From: Methylosinus sp. PW1
GTDB lineage: Bacteria > Pseudomonadota > Alphaproteobacteria > Rhizobiales > Beijerinckiaceae
Direction: 5' to 3'
Length of the DNA stretch: 64,000 nt
Assembly: GCF_000745215.1 (NCBI RefSeq)
Contig: NZ_JQNK01000006.1
Location: 1-64,000 of the forward strand
The stretch's first letter is position 1, and every line of letters begins with the position of its first letter. This document shows positions 17,675 through 25,830 of the stretch, piece by piece. Made by a program: the position numbers and the translations under genes. The notes beneath the pieces were generated by a model. That model saw nothing but the letters and a program-made list of their open reading frames with translations. It searched no databases and was not told the DNA's origin.

Positions 17675-19218
17675 GTGACAGATCGCTCTCGTGCTGAATC
17701 AGTCGACTTCCTGTTGATTCGGGTAGGAGGTCAGGTCGATGGACGAGAGCGGGGCGGATTGCGCGGCTTTGGCCGAGACGACAGTGTTCCTACAATATTT
17801 CAACGATATGCCGGACGAACGGCAGCCCGGCAAGGAGATGTATCCGCTCGACGAGATCTTGCTCTTGTCCCTGCTCGCCGTGCTGGCCGGGGCGGAGGCC
17901 TTCACGGATATCGCGCGCTTCGGCGAGAAGAAGCTCGACCTTTTGCGTCGCTTCCGCCCTTTCGCCAACGGCACGCCGGCGCATGACCACCTCGGCGACA
18001 TCTTCGCCACGCTCGACGCCGAGGCGTTCCAGCGCTGCTTTGTCGCCTGGACCGCCGCGCTGACCAAGGCGCCCGCCGATGTCATCGCTATCGACGGCAA
18101 GACCTCGCGCCGGTCCGGGGCGAAGAAGAACTCCAAGCAGCCGATCCATATGGTCTCGGCTTTCGCAGCCAGGCAGCGTCTGGTCCTGGGGCAGGTCGCC
18201 GTCGCGGAAAAATCCAACGAGATCGTCGCCATTCCCGCGCTCTTGGATATGATGGCGATCGAAGGCGCCGTCGTCACCATCGACGCGATGGGCTGCCAGC
18301 GCGCCATCGCCAAGAAGATCAAGGACAAGAAGGCCGATTACATCATTGCGCTCAAAGGCAATCAGGGAACGCTCCACGAAGACGTGAAGTTGTTCGCCGC
18401 CGAGCAGAAAGCCAATGGATTCGCGGACGCCACGGTCAGCCGCCACGAGACGCTCGACGGCGACCACGGCCGCATCGAGACGCGTAGTCCGATGATCGAT
18501 TTCAAGGGCAGCCATTTTGAACGCGCCGTGATCCTGTGGGGCGTCCGCTGGTATGTGGCGTATCCGATGAGCTATCGTCAGCTCGAGGAAATGATGGAAG
18601 AGCGAGGCGTCGACGTCGACCATTCCACGCTCAACCGCTGGGTCGTCAAATATGCGCCTTTGCTAGAGAAAGAGTTTCGTGCTCGCAAGCACGCGATCGG
18701 ATCCAGCTGGCGTCTCGATGAGACCTACGTGAAGATCAAAGGCCGCTGGAAATATCTGTATCGGGCGGTCGACAAGGCAGGGGCGACGGTAGATTTCCTG
18801 CTGACCGCAAAGCGGGATCGCAAAGCCGCGCTGCGCTTTTTGCGCAAGGCGATCGGGCAGCATGGCGCGCCGGAGAAGATCACGATCGACAAGAGCGGCG
18901 CCAACACGGCGGCGATCGAAAGCTACAACGCGGAGCATGAGGCGAACATCGAAATCCGCCGCATCAAATATCTCAATAATATCGTCGAACAGGACCATCG
19001 AGCGGTGAAGCGAGTGACGCGGCCGATGCTGGGTTTCAAATCATTTCGATCGGCTGCTGCCACGCTTTCCGGCATCGAGCTCATGCACATGATCCGAAAG
19101 GGGCAGCTGCGAACGACAGGTGAATTGCGTCCAGCACAGCAGTTCTACGCCCTTGCCGCGTGAGCCGCGTCGTTCTCAAGCGCTCATCGCGTCAATAATC
19201 AAAAATTGCGACAAAGCC
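17675..19218 (+). mobile_element. hybrid element: ISAs1-type left part joined to IS6 right part
   Basis: The left part carries the N-terminal half of an ISAs1-family transposase. From 18492 the sequence is IS6, complete from the transposase start codon through the right terminal repeat (ending GACAAAGCC at 19218). The IS6 left terminal repeat and its roughly 70-base leader are missing. The left boundary is approximate. Confidence 0.8.
17739..19163 (+). CDS. chimeric transposase: ISAs1 N-terminal half fused in frame to full IS6 transposase
   Basis: 474 aa in one open frame. Residues 1-251 are ISAs1/DDE_Tnp_1-associated type (FNDMPDERQPGKEMYPL, DVIAIDGKTSRRSG, DYIIALKGNQ) and stop before that family's C-terminal catalytic part. 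Residues 252-474 are a whole IS6 transposase from its own initiator Met (MIDFKGSHFER), with catalytic D in RLDETYVK, D in TIDKSGAN and E in NIVEQDHRAVK. The IS6 part has its own ATG at 18492, so a normal 223 aa transposase could also be made. A GGAGG lies upstream of the ATG at 17739. The junction falls exactly at the IS6 start codon. Confidence 0.85.
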   Translation: MDESGADCAALAETTVFLQYFNDMPDERQPGKEMYPLDEILLLSLLAVLAGAEAFTDIARFGEKKLDLLRRFRPFANGTPAHDHLGDIFATLDAEAFQRCFVAWTAALTKAPADVIAIDGKTSRRSGAKKNSKQPIHMVSAFAARQRLVLGQVAVAEKSNEIVAIPALLDMMAIEGAVVTIDAMGCQRAIAKKIKDKKADYIIALKGNQGTLHEDVKLFAAEQKANGFADATVSRHETLDGDHGRIETRSPMIDFKGSHFERAVILWGVRWYVAYPMSYRQLEEMMEERGVDVDHSTLNRWVVKYAPLLEKEFRARKHAIGSSWRLDETYVKIKGRWKYLYRAVDKAGATVDFLLTAKRDRKAALRFLRKAIGQHGAPEKITIDKSGANTAAIESYNAEHEANIEIRRIKYLNNIVEQDHRAVKRVTRPMLGFKSFRSAAATLSGIELMHMIRKGQLRTTGELRPAQQFYALAA

Positions 19219-19415
19219 AAATTTGCACCACAGCCCCTCCAACCCGATACGCCCGATCGAATGTCCGAGCTTACGCAGGAAATCGACGATCGCATCCGGA
19301 TGGCTTTCGACCTTCGCCTCCGAAACGATCTTGCCACCTCCATCGACGATGCAAACGCTCGAGAGTTCCAAAGACACGTCAATTCCGACATAATGATGGA
19401 GTGGATGCCCGCTAA
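19219..19415 (-). pseudogene. IS110-family transposase N-terminal remnant
   Basis: The minus strand reads HYVGIDVSLELSSVCIVDGG and on through FLRKLGHSIGRIGLEGLW, the N-terminal RuvC-like (DEDD) start of IS110 transposases including the first catalytic Asp. It ends at the IS6 right end (19218), so about 80 percent of the gene is missing. Confidence 0.8.
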
Positions 19416-19438
19416 TAGAGCTTCGAACTGCACCCGGC

Positions 19439-19702
19439 TCAATTGCAGGACGCCGTCGCTGACCTGCGGCCAAGAAAACCGTTATCGCCAAGACGCTTGT
19501 AGATCAGCACGAGTCCGGTTCCGTCCCACAACAAAATCTTCAAGCGATCCTTTCGCTTCGAGCGGAACACGACGATGAGGCCGGAATGCGGATCGAGTCC
19601 GAGCTTGTTTTGCACCAGAGCGGCCAGCGCGTCATGCCCGCAACGAAAATCGACGGGACGCACGGCGAGCACGATCCGCAACCCTTGCGACGGAATGATC
19701 AC
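19439..19702 (-). pseudogene. tnpB: IS66-family TnpB, 3' truncated
   Basis: TnpB is the accessory protein of IS66 elements. The product starts MIIPSQGLRIVLAVRPVDFR (GTG at 19702) and continues through RKDRLKILLWDGTGL to IYKRL near 19485, after which the match stops and unrelated sequence supplies a stop. The GTG overlaps the stop of the upstream tnpA remnant, the usual IS66 arrangement. The full protein is about 115 aa, so a third is missing. Confidence 0.78.
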
Positions 19703-19995
19703 GCGCCGCGCTCCAACGCCGTCATGATCTCGGCGATGCGCGTCGACGCGGTGTCCTGCTCCAATCGTAGCACGACCTTGCCGACGACGATCTCGATCTT
19801 CGCATCGCTCTCATTACGAACGGACGGCTGCTCGAGTTCGATCTCCACGAACTCCGCGGGACCCGGTCACGAGCGCAAGCCGCCCGGTGCGCGCCTGGCG
19901 GCGCCACTGCGTCAATTGCTGCGCGTATACGGTGGACGCTACGTGCGGCTCGAGGACATGCTCTCGGGGAACCTGGCGAAGGCGCAGATCAGCAA
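19699..19995 (-). pseudogene. tnpA: IS66-family TnpA remnant with frameshift
   Basis: The minus strand holds VYAQQLTQWRRQARTGRLA near 19870-19930, typical of the HTH region of IS66 TnpA, followed in another frame by EIELEQPSVRNESDAKIEIV and LRLEQDTASTRIAEIMTAL to a stop overlapping tnpB. A frameshift near 19865 separates the two parts. No N-terminus is recognisable beyond about 19995. Confidence 0.65.
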
Positions 19996-20259
19996 GGACA
20001 TTTTCTAAATGGCATTGTCCGAGCGTCGATGCCGACCGCGCCGCGCGTGCGTATAGCTGCTCGAAATTGGAAGCGGCGACTACCCGGCGATTCCTATTGC
20101 GACGCCCCTCGAGAAGCGGCTGTCAATTCGGCTCTCTTGCACCTTTCGGCATGCGTTGTTATGATTGCGTCACTGCAAAAAGATCACAAACAAGCGTGCA
20201 AATTTTTATCGCGTCGGCTCATTATCCTTCGCGCAGCTTTGAATTCGGTCGGAGTCCTC

Positions 20260-21378
20260 ATGCCCAAGTGCCTGGAATACGCGAAGGAATGGGGGTGCAC
20301 TGAGACCGCGGACCACGGTCACTCAGAGTGCGCCAATTGGTCCAAAGAGTGTTGCACTTGGTGGCCCTGCAGCTGGGCTTGCGAGATCATCAGTTGGATC
20401 TGCCACGCGACGGTTTGGATTGAGAACATCGTCTGCGTCGGCTATGGGTGGATTGTCACGTCGGCTTGCCTTGTGTGGGATATTATCGTCATCGTGATCG
20501 CCAATGCGATCAGTCTATTCGAGTCCATCTTCGGCTGGGTATTGTCGGCCGTAGCCTTCGTCATAGACCTATTCTTTCTAATCCCTGGACTCGGCAATGC
20601 GCTAAAGGTGATCCTGGGAACGGCTACGGCGATTGTGTGGACAGTCGTATCATTGCCGGACGCATTGGCAGGCCTTTTCGGCGTGCGGCCGGAAAAGCGT
20701 CTGCGTGTCTGCACGGTTGTGCTGTCCGATGAACTAGGCGAACCCATTGCCGATCTCGCCTATGTACGGATGATGCTACAAGCAGCTGCAACGGCCTTCA
20801 AGCATGAGGCCAATGTCCGGCTCATGCCGTCGGCACCGTTCCAATTCTCCAACGGGTTTGCAGGTGAGGCGGAGGTCACTGATGACTGGATCATCGTCGA
20901 CAAGACCCCGAGCACAAAGGCGTTGCTTGACCCCGCCACAGGTGGCCAAGGCTTCGTCAAGAACTTCGGAGAACTGGGTTCGCAATTCGAGGCCAAGGCC
21001 AGCCGCTGCTGCTTCTACGGAAGTTGGCGGCGGATCGTTGGCTATGGCGCGCCGGTAACAGTGTTCATCGTCCGAAGCCTTGAGCGCGCGTACGGTCATG
21101 CTCAATATGAAGCTGGTTGGGTCTGGGTGCAAAACCAGGGGCCGCGCAACGGTTGGCCGATAGGCCTGCTGACGTGCAACCTCCGGGTCATCGCCCACGA
21201 GGTGAACCATGTTTGTGGTCACTGGTGGCACCTCAACGCTGGTTCAAACCAGGAAAACCTTATGGAAGTCCCGGCAACTGAGACGCCTCCCACAATCGAG
21301 GCAGCAGTAGCCCGCATGCGACTTAACACGTTCCAGATTTTGCTACTCAGGGCTTCGAAGCATGTCACTTACATCTAA
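20260..21378 (+). CDS. Cys/Trp-rich membrane protein with metzincin-like zinc motif
   Basis: 372 aa from the ATG at 20260, which has GGAG five bases upstream; the longer frame upstream lacks a ribosome site. Residues 1-50 are unusually rich in Cys, Trp and His (ECCTWWPCSWAC). Residues about 35-145 are largely hydrophobic with a repeated Cys/Trp rhythm, probably several membrane passes. The C-terminal domain has HEVNHVCGHWWH (H313, E314, H317, G320, H324) and an NLM at 333-335 that could be a Met-turn. The spacing of the third ligand differs by one from the strict HExxHxxGxxH. It is probably a membrane-anchored zinc peptidase of unknown substrate. The next gene overlaps its end by 17 bases. 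Confidence 0.75.
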   Translation: MPKCLEYAKEWGCTETADHGHSECANWSKECCTWWPCSWACEIISWICHATVWIENIVCVGYGWIVTSACLVWDIIVIVIANAISLFESIFGWVLSAVAFVIDLFFLIPGLGNALKVILGTATAIVWTVVSLPDALAGLFGVRPEKRLRVCTVVLSDELGEPIADLAYVRMMLQAAATAFKHEANVRLMPSAPFQFSNGFAGEAEVTDDWIIVDKTPSTKALLDPATGGQGFVKNFGELGSQFEAKASRCCFYGSWRRIVGYGAPVTVFIVRSLERAYGHAQYEAGWVWVQNQGPRNGWPIGLLTCNLRVIAHEVNHVCGHWWHLNAGSNQENLMEVPATETPPTIEAAVARMRLNTFQILLLRASKHVTYI

Positions 21379-21787
21379 CCCTCTGGCTATTCAGAGACGA
21401 GTCTTCCTTATCAAAACCCGTAAAGATGTGGACCTTCTGGGGCGACTCCCAGGCCTGCGGCCGTCCCACATCGGCCATATTTCGCTCGGCGGAACTACAT
21501 TGCCGGAAGAGGTCCGCGCCATCGAGCCGGCGATCAACGACAGCTTCCATGCTTGCGGATGTCCTCAGGCCGCGATCGGGTTACTGATCGCAGTCGCCAC
21601 TGACCTCATCCTCAGCACGCCGGTGAACATTTCCGGATGGCTCACACTTGCTGGCGCGGCAATCCTAGGGACCGTCGCGGGCAAAGGTGTCGGCAAACTG
21701 TTAGCTTATGTAAGGCTTCGCGGCTTGCTTGCGCGACTCGTACCGCACCTGCCGATGCGACCTCGCGACACGCACATTTGCGGATAA
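21362..21787 (+). CDS. small membrane protein coupled to the upstream metzincin-like gene
   Basis: 141 aa, no family recognised. Two hydrophobic segments lie near residues 66-86 and 91-108, the second Gly/Ala-rich (GAAILGTVAGKGVGKLL), followed by a basic tail. The ATG is inside the last codons of the preceding gene (17-base overlap), so translation is probably coupled and the two products may act together in the membrane. Confidence 0.6.
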   Translation: MSLTSNPLAIQRRVFLIKTRKDVDLLGRLPGLRPSHIGHISLGGTTLPEEVRAIEPAINDSFHACGCPQAAIGLLIAVATDLILSTPVNISGWLTLAGAAILGTVAGKGVGKLLAYVRLRGLLARLVPHLPMRPRDTHICG

Positions 21788-21865
21788 GGCACATAAGCAA
21801 CAGATGAATTGCGTATGCTCGAGAAGCGGCTTCCGTTTGCGGCGGGCGTGGCTTATCTTTCGTTG

Positions 21866-21995
21866 ATGTGCGGGCGGGTTCAGCCAATCCTATACTTGGG
21901 CCGAAGTGTACGCTTTTTTGAGCGTGATCGGGCCGCCACGGAACCTGCGACCCCGCTACAACATCGCGCCCACCACGACGATCGATGTCGTGCGT
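21866..21995 (+). pseudogene. SRAP (YedK/HMCES-type) gene fragment, frameshifted
   Basis: SRAP proteins use Cys2 to crosslink abasic DNA. Here ATG TGC GGG CGG encodes MCGR, then one extra G (21878) shifts the frame; the next frame reads FSQSYTWAEVYAF and RPRYNIAPTTTIDVVR, the conserved SRAP N-terminus. After about 40 residues the match stops and a different family begins. The gene is broken twice and should be dead. Confidence 0.7.
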
Positions 21996-22310
21996 TCCGG
22001 CGATCCCACTCGGATCGAGTTGCATCATCACGACGTCGACGGTCGCGGGCCGCCGACGTTCGATTGGCCGATCACCGCAGGCTACTGCCGAGCGATCGCC
22101 GAGGCCTTCGGCGTTCCGCTCTACTTCTCATGGCGCGACGGTGGTCTGCGCCGCGAGATGTTGCGCGATAGTGAGCCCACCGCGTCGGTGATGTTCGAGA
22201 CGCCGGAAGGAGGCGTCACGACGGTCGGCGGTCGCGGCGTTCTCGGCACACTCTGCGGTTTCCGCAGGTGACGGGAGACTTGCGGCTACGCTGGTGTAGC
22301 CCCGTCGCGA
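21996..22310 (+). pseudogene. PAPS-reductase-like gene fragment
   Basis: Directly after the SRAP fragment, the frame reads AIAEAFGVPLYFSWRDGG, then REMLRDSEPTASVMFETP and GGRGVLGT. After a frameshift near 22255 it continues as FPQVTGDLRLRWCS. This pattern is familiar from phosphoadenosine-phosphosulfate-reductase-like (adenine nucleotide alpha hydrolase) proteins carried on plasmids and phages. Neither end of the gene is present. Confidence 0.5.
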
Positions 22311-22495
22311 AACATTCCGCCGGCCGAAGCCGAAGCGCGCTATTATGCGCAACTCGGTTTCCACATCTATCAGCGCCCCAGCCAGTCCACGCGACGGCCG
22401 AGGGACCGGCGGTTGGTTCCGTTAGCGCGGCGACCGCCTATCACGAAGCCATCGAGGTCATGCGCTGGGCGCGCGCGTTGCTCGCTTCGGGCGTC
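22311..22495 (+). other. short coding-like remnants
   Basis: One frame reads EARYYAQLGFHIYQRPSQST; another, from about 22425, reads YHEAIEVMRWARALLASGVS and then IAIATAS, which recalls a helicase/nuclease-type protein. Both are fragments without start or end. I cannot name either with confidence. Confidence 0.3.
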
Positions 22496-22849
22496 TCACC
22501 CTCCGACATCGCTATCGCCACAGCGTCGCCGGTTGCGCGGCGTTTTCTCGCCAATTCCGGCCTCCTGGATCACCAGAGCCGGGTCGCGCGCCAGAATTCT
22601 CACCAGCATTCCTGCGGCGCCGGAAGGGGAGCGCTCGCCGCGCTCCCATTTGCGCACGGTTCCCAGCGACGCGCCCGTGACCTTCGCAAATTCTTCCTGC
22701 GTCAATCCCGCTTTGAGGCGCGTCTCGGCGATGAAGCTCCGATCGATCTTCAGCTTGTGCGCGCGGGTTCCTGCGCGCGGCTTTCCTTTGGCGTAGGCGA
22801 GAGCGTCTTCGAGACCCGAGATCATGCTTTCGAAATCTTTGCCGTCCAT
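22496..22849 (-). CDS. HigA/NadS-type antitoxin with HTH domain
   Basis: 117 aa. An Xre-like helix-turn-helix spans about residues 53-85 (LTQEEFAKVTGASLGTVRKW). The N-terminal part, with DFESMISGLEDALAYAKG, is typical of antitoxins paired with RelE/HigB toxins; the product would bind the toxin and repress its own promoter. The ATG at 22847-22849 has GGAG upstream, overlapping the end of the toxin gene, with a 4-base gap between the two, in toxin-first order. Confidence 0.82.
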   Translation of the reverse strand: MDGKDFESMISGLEDALAYAKGKPRAGTRAHKLKIDRSFIAETRLKAGLTQEEFAKVTGASLGTVRKWERGERSPSGAAGMLVRILARDPALVIQEAGIGEKTPRNRRRCGDSDVGG

Positions 22850-22853
22850 CGTC

Positions 22854-23210
22854 CTATCTCCGGAATTGGGCGCGGATCGCGTCGGTGAGCGCCGTCGCCG
22901 CTTTGCGCTGTCTGGGATCGAGGTCTGCTTGCACGTTCTTGGCGTAGACCGTGATCAGAAAGCACGGCATGTTGGCGTCGTGAAAAAATGTGATGAGGCG
23001 GGCGCCGCCTCGCTTTCCTTTTCCGCCCAGCGGAACGCGGACTTTCCGCATGCCGCCCGTGCCTTGGATCAAATCACCGGCTCGAGGGTCGGCCGCGATC
23101 ATATCGATGACGGCCGTTCTCTCGGCTTCGCTCATGATCTCCGTCGCGCGCGCCAGATCGGTTTCTGTCTCGACGACGGTGATGCGGGCGAATTCATAGT
23201 CGATGAATAC
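22854..23210 (-). CDS. RelE/HigB-type toxin, start codon unclear
   Basis: The C-terminal 110 residues match the RelE-like mRNA-interferase family: VVETETDLARATEIMSEAE, RAGDLIQGTGGMRKVRV, GGARLITFFHDANMPCFL and TVYAKN. Genes of this type usually start at about the residue before VVVET, but no ATG, GTG or TTG occurs in frame there. The frame is open far upstream (to 23717) through unrelated Arg-rich sequence. The coordinate given is the first Val of the stretch just before the domain and is not a proven start. The toxin may be start-less and silent, or may start far upstream as a fusion. Confidence 0.65.
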   Translation of the reverse strand, partial: VFIDYEFARITVVETETDLARATEIMSEAERTAVIDMIAADPRAGDLIQGTGGMRKVRVPLGGKGKRGGARLITFFHDANMPCFLITVYAKNVQADLDPRQRKAATALTDAIRAQFRR

Positions 23211-23779
23211 CCCAAAGGGGTAGCCGAATGCAAGGCGCCGGCGGGGCGTGCGGTTCGAAAGTGGGTCCGCCCGGCCACGCCGCTCCCCGGGCGGCGGTCT
23301 GCTGGTCAGTGCGAAACGACGCCGTGGCCGTCGGGATGGCGGGCCCGAACGAAAACCCGTCGCGCCGCTTCGGCGGCGATCGCGACCGCCGGCCTCGGGC
23401 TCCGCCGAGAGGGCGATGCACGAATATCCGGGCTTCGCCAGCGTCAGTCCACGAATGAACCACGAAGATCCGACGCCTGAATTCGATTTTCGGGGGCTGT
23501 CCAGCCATGAAATGCGAATGACACGCCCGTATGGCCGGGAAATCTGCGTCATGTCCGATAAGCGCCGATTATCGGACATCGAACGCGCCCTACGTGTGCG
23601 GCGGATATACCGTGAAGCGATGTGACAAAGCGCCGCCGTCGGTTGCGATCCCGCAATGAGCCGATTCGACTCCGACACGCTCATCGCGGCCGATGCGGCC
23701 GCCGCTCGCCGCGTCAAAATCCCCGCGGCGAGCGGCGCGCCGAGTCGCTGCTATGGCCTCGACCGGCTCGTCTAAAGCT
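23211..23779. other. stretch without a convincing gene
   Basis: I see no supported gene here apart from the upstream continuation of the toxin frame. The open frames are Arg/Pro-rich and read like GC shadows. The one clear structure is the inverted repeat at 23551-23579. Confidence 0.5.
23551..23579. repeat. perfect 11-7-11 inverted repeat, recombinase-site-like
   Basis: Arms ATGTCCGATAA (23551-23561) and TTATCGGACAT (23569-23579) are perfect complements around the 7-base spacer GCGCCGA. Eleven-base arms ending in ATAA/TTAT around a 6-8 base spacer is the layout of tyrosine-recombinase (Xer-like) core sites. There is no T-run for a terminator and no recombinase gene in the window. It could instead be a repressor operator. 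Confidence 0.55.
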
Positions 23780-24330
23780 CTATCCGACACCATTTTTCCT
23801 GGCTGGCGCGGCTCGCGCCGGGCGGCGCGTCGTTCTCGGCCGGCGTCGGCCTCGCGCTCCTCGATCAGACACCGCGGACCGAGCCGCGCTTCGCGGGCGC
23901 GCCGTCGCCGCGCCGGTCGCAAGCTCCCGCAAGGCCGAAGCTCTCTGCGACCCGTCTGCCTCGCCGCGCCCGGCGCCGGCGCGTCGACGCTGGGCGGCCG
24001 TCTGCTCGCCCTCTGCGCGAGCTCGTGCGCCGCGCGAGCCTCGATGGCGCCGTGCTCACCACCTGCCGCCGCGCCCGGTGGCGATATCCTCGCCGCATGG
24101 GGTGCCGATCTCGGCCTCGCCCAGCGGCTGAATTGGGACCGGCCGCTGCCGCTCGCCATGAACGGCGCCGTCGATCCGGCGCTGCGCCGCGGGACGCAGG
24201 GGTGGCGGTCGCGGCCGGGCGATCCCGATTGGAGGAGGCCCTCGCCGCCGAGCTCGCACGCTCGCGCCGAAGCATTTCAGCAGCTCGCGCCGCGCCGCGG
24301 TACGCGCCCCGCGTAACGCGGGACTGACGG
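23780..24330 (+). pseudogene. degenerate DUF1403-like gene remnant
   Basis: Different frames give GGASFSAGVGLALLDQ near 23840 and GGDILAAWGADLGLAQRLNW near 24080, then PLPLAMN, in the order expected of DUF1403 proteins (plasmid-associated, function unknown). At least one frameshift separates them, and the region between is Arg-rich. Weak assignment. Confidence 0.3.
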
Positions 24331-24700
24331 ATCCGGCGACGCGCGCGGAGAATTCGGGAATGGCCGGCAAGGAGGCCGGTCGCGACGTGATCGGCCGCTT
24401 GAAGCGGCTTGCCCTCGTCGACGGCATCTCGCGCGCATCCGAGCCCGGCGCTCCCTTTTTTATGTTAGGCGCGTTTTGCAGTGGCGATTTGGGCGCCAAC
24501 GGGGGGAATCCGCGCGACGCTGGCCCGCCCGAACTGACGCCGACCGAGCTTCTGACCGTTACGGGCTCTACCAACTCGCCACGAAAGACTTTCACCACCA
24601 ATTCGATGGCCACGCTTGGTGCCTATGGTCTCCGGTCCGTCCGTCCAGGCACCGCTGTTACACCTCGCAAGGGGGGTACGACCTGAAAGAGAGGGCTGCG
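24331..24700. other. upstream region of the oxidative cluster
   Basis: No supported gene. The stretch is less GC-rich near 24450-24480 (CCTTTTTTATGTTAGG) and should hold the promoter of the three genes starting at 24701. I could not fix a -35/-10 pair. Confidence 0.35.
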
Positions 24701-25789
24701 ATGGTCACGACCAACCTGCCGACCCCCGACTTTACCTTTGATCCGAGTCAACTTGGCGCCTGCACTGCAGGCGTACGACCCTATCGCAACGGATCGTATC
24801 GGCTAGACGCAGAGACTATTTCGCAGAAATTCATTGTCCACAATTACGGCCACGGTGGCGCTGGTATCACGCTGAGTTTCGGCTGTGCCGCGAAGGTGCG
24901 AGACATCGTGAAGGACCATCTGGTGTCCAGTCCAGGGACGACGGAGGTCGCTGTGCTCGGCACCGGCGTGATGGGCTTGACGGCGGCAACTCTGCTTCTC
25001 GATCTCGGACTGAAGGTCACAATCTATGCCGATCGCGCGCCGCTGCAGACCACCTCCGCTAAGGCAGGCGGCCAGTGGGCGGTCTCGGTTGTAGAATACG
25101 CCGGCAAGGAGGGTGAGCTCGCCGAGATTCTCAAGACGGCCCACCGCGAGTTCAAGAACCGCATAGGCCAAGGTTATGGCGTGCTCGAGCGGCCAAACTA
25201 CACCGCTACGCCCTCGGAAAACCTCGATGTCGTGATCAAGCTCGTGCCTGGCCTGATCCCAGCGCGACAATCCTTGTCTCGGCTACCGTTTGAGCACCAC
25301 ACCAAGCGCGGTTTCGTCTATCGGACGTTGCTGGTCGAACCGCCGATCCTGCTCGCCAGGCTCAAGGCGGACCTCGATAACCACGGAGTCGCCTTCGTGT
25401 CGAAATCTTTCGCGAGCCGTTCGGACGTTCTGACGTATGTGCCGCAGAGCATTATCGTCAACTGCACGGGGCTTGGCTCGATGACGTTGTGGAGCGACCC
25501 CAAAATGACGCCGATAAAAGGACAGCTGGCCATGCTACCACCGCAACCGGCGCTTCAATACCTCTACGGCCAGAACGGGTACATGTTCCCTCGCAGCGAC
25601 CATGTCGTGATCGGCGGCACCTTCGAGGCCGGCGTCAACAACGAGAGGCCGAACAAGGCGGTGTGTCGAAGCCTCGTCGACCACATCGCCTCGCTGTTCG
25701 GGCGCGCAGCCGTCAAGCCGCTCTCCGATATCCACATTCACAACCCGTTCCATGCGCCGATCGTCAATCCTCGTGTCCCTGACGTCTGA
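24701..25789 (+). CDS. D-amino-acid-oxidase-type FAD enzyme with permuted motif order
   Basis: 362 aa from the ATG at 24701, which follows GAGAGGG; the frame is open 75 codons upstream without a better start. A dinucleotide-binding motif GTGVMG is at residues 87-92. The substrate/FAD signature usually found at the C-terminus of DAO family members, VRPYR (25-29) and HNYGHGGAGITLSFG (47-61), lies instead at the N-terminus before the FAD motif. The likely reaction is oxidative deamination of an amino acid or amine to a keto acid or imine with H2O2, in the cytoplasm. It is first of three genes with short gaps (41 bases to the next), all plus strand. Confidence 0.82.
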   Translation: MVTTNLPTPDFTFDPSQLGACTAGVRPYRNGSYRLDAETISQKFIVHNYGHGGAGITLSFGCAAKVRDIVKDHLVSSPGTTEVAVLGTGVMGLTAATLLLDLGLKVTIYADRAPLQTTSAKAGGQWAVSVVEYAGKEGELAEILKTAHREFKNRIGQGYGVLERPNYTATPSENLDVVIKLVPGLIPARQSLSRLPFEHHTKRGFVYRTLLVEPPILLARLKADLDNHGVAFVSKSFASRSDVLTYVPQSIIVNCTGLGSMTLWSDPKMTPIKGQLAMLPPQPALQYLYGQNGYMFPRSDHVVIGGTFEAGVNNERPNKAVCRSLVDHIASLFGRAAVKPLSDIHIHNPFHAPIVNPRVPDV

Positions 25790-25830
25790 GCGCCGCGCAC
25801 ATAGGCGCGCGCTCTCCTGGAGCGCAAACC

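Noticed and set aside
15150..19230. Similarity between the base stretch left of the IS6 at 15167 and the inverted stretch right of 19218 (GGTGCAAATTT)
   Set aside because: Only about 11 matching bases; may reflect an IS6 inversion but is too short to claim.
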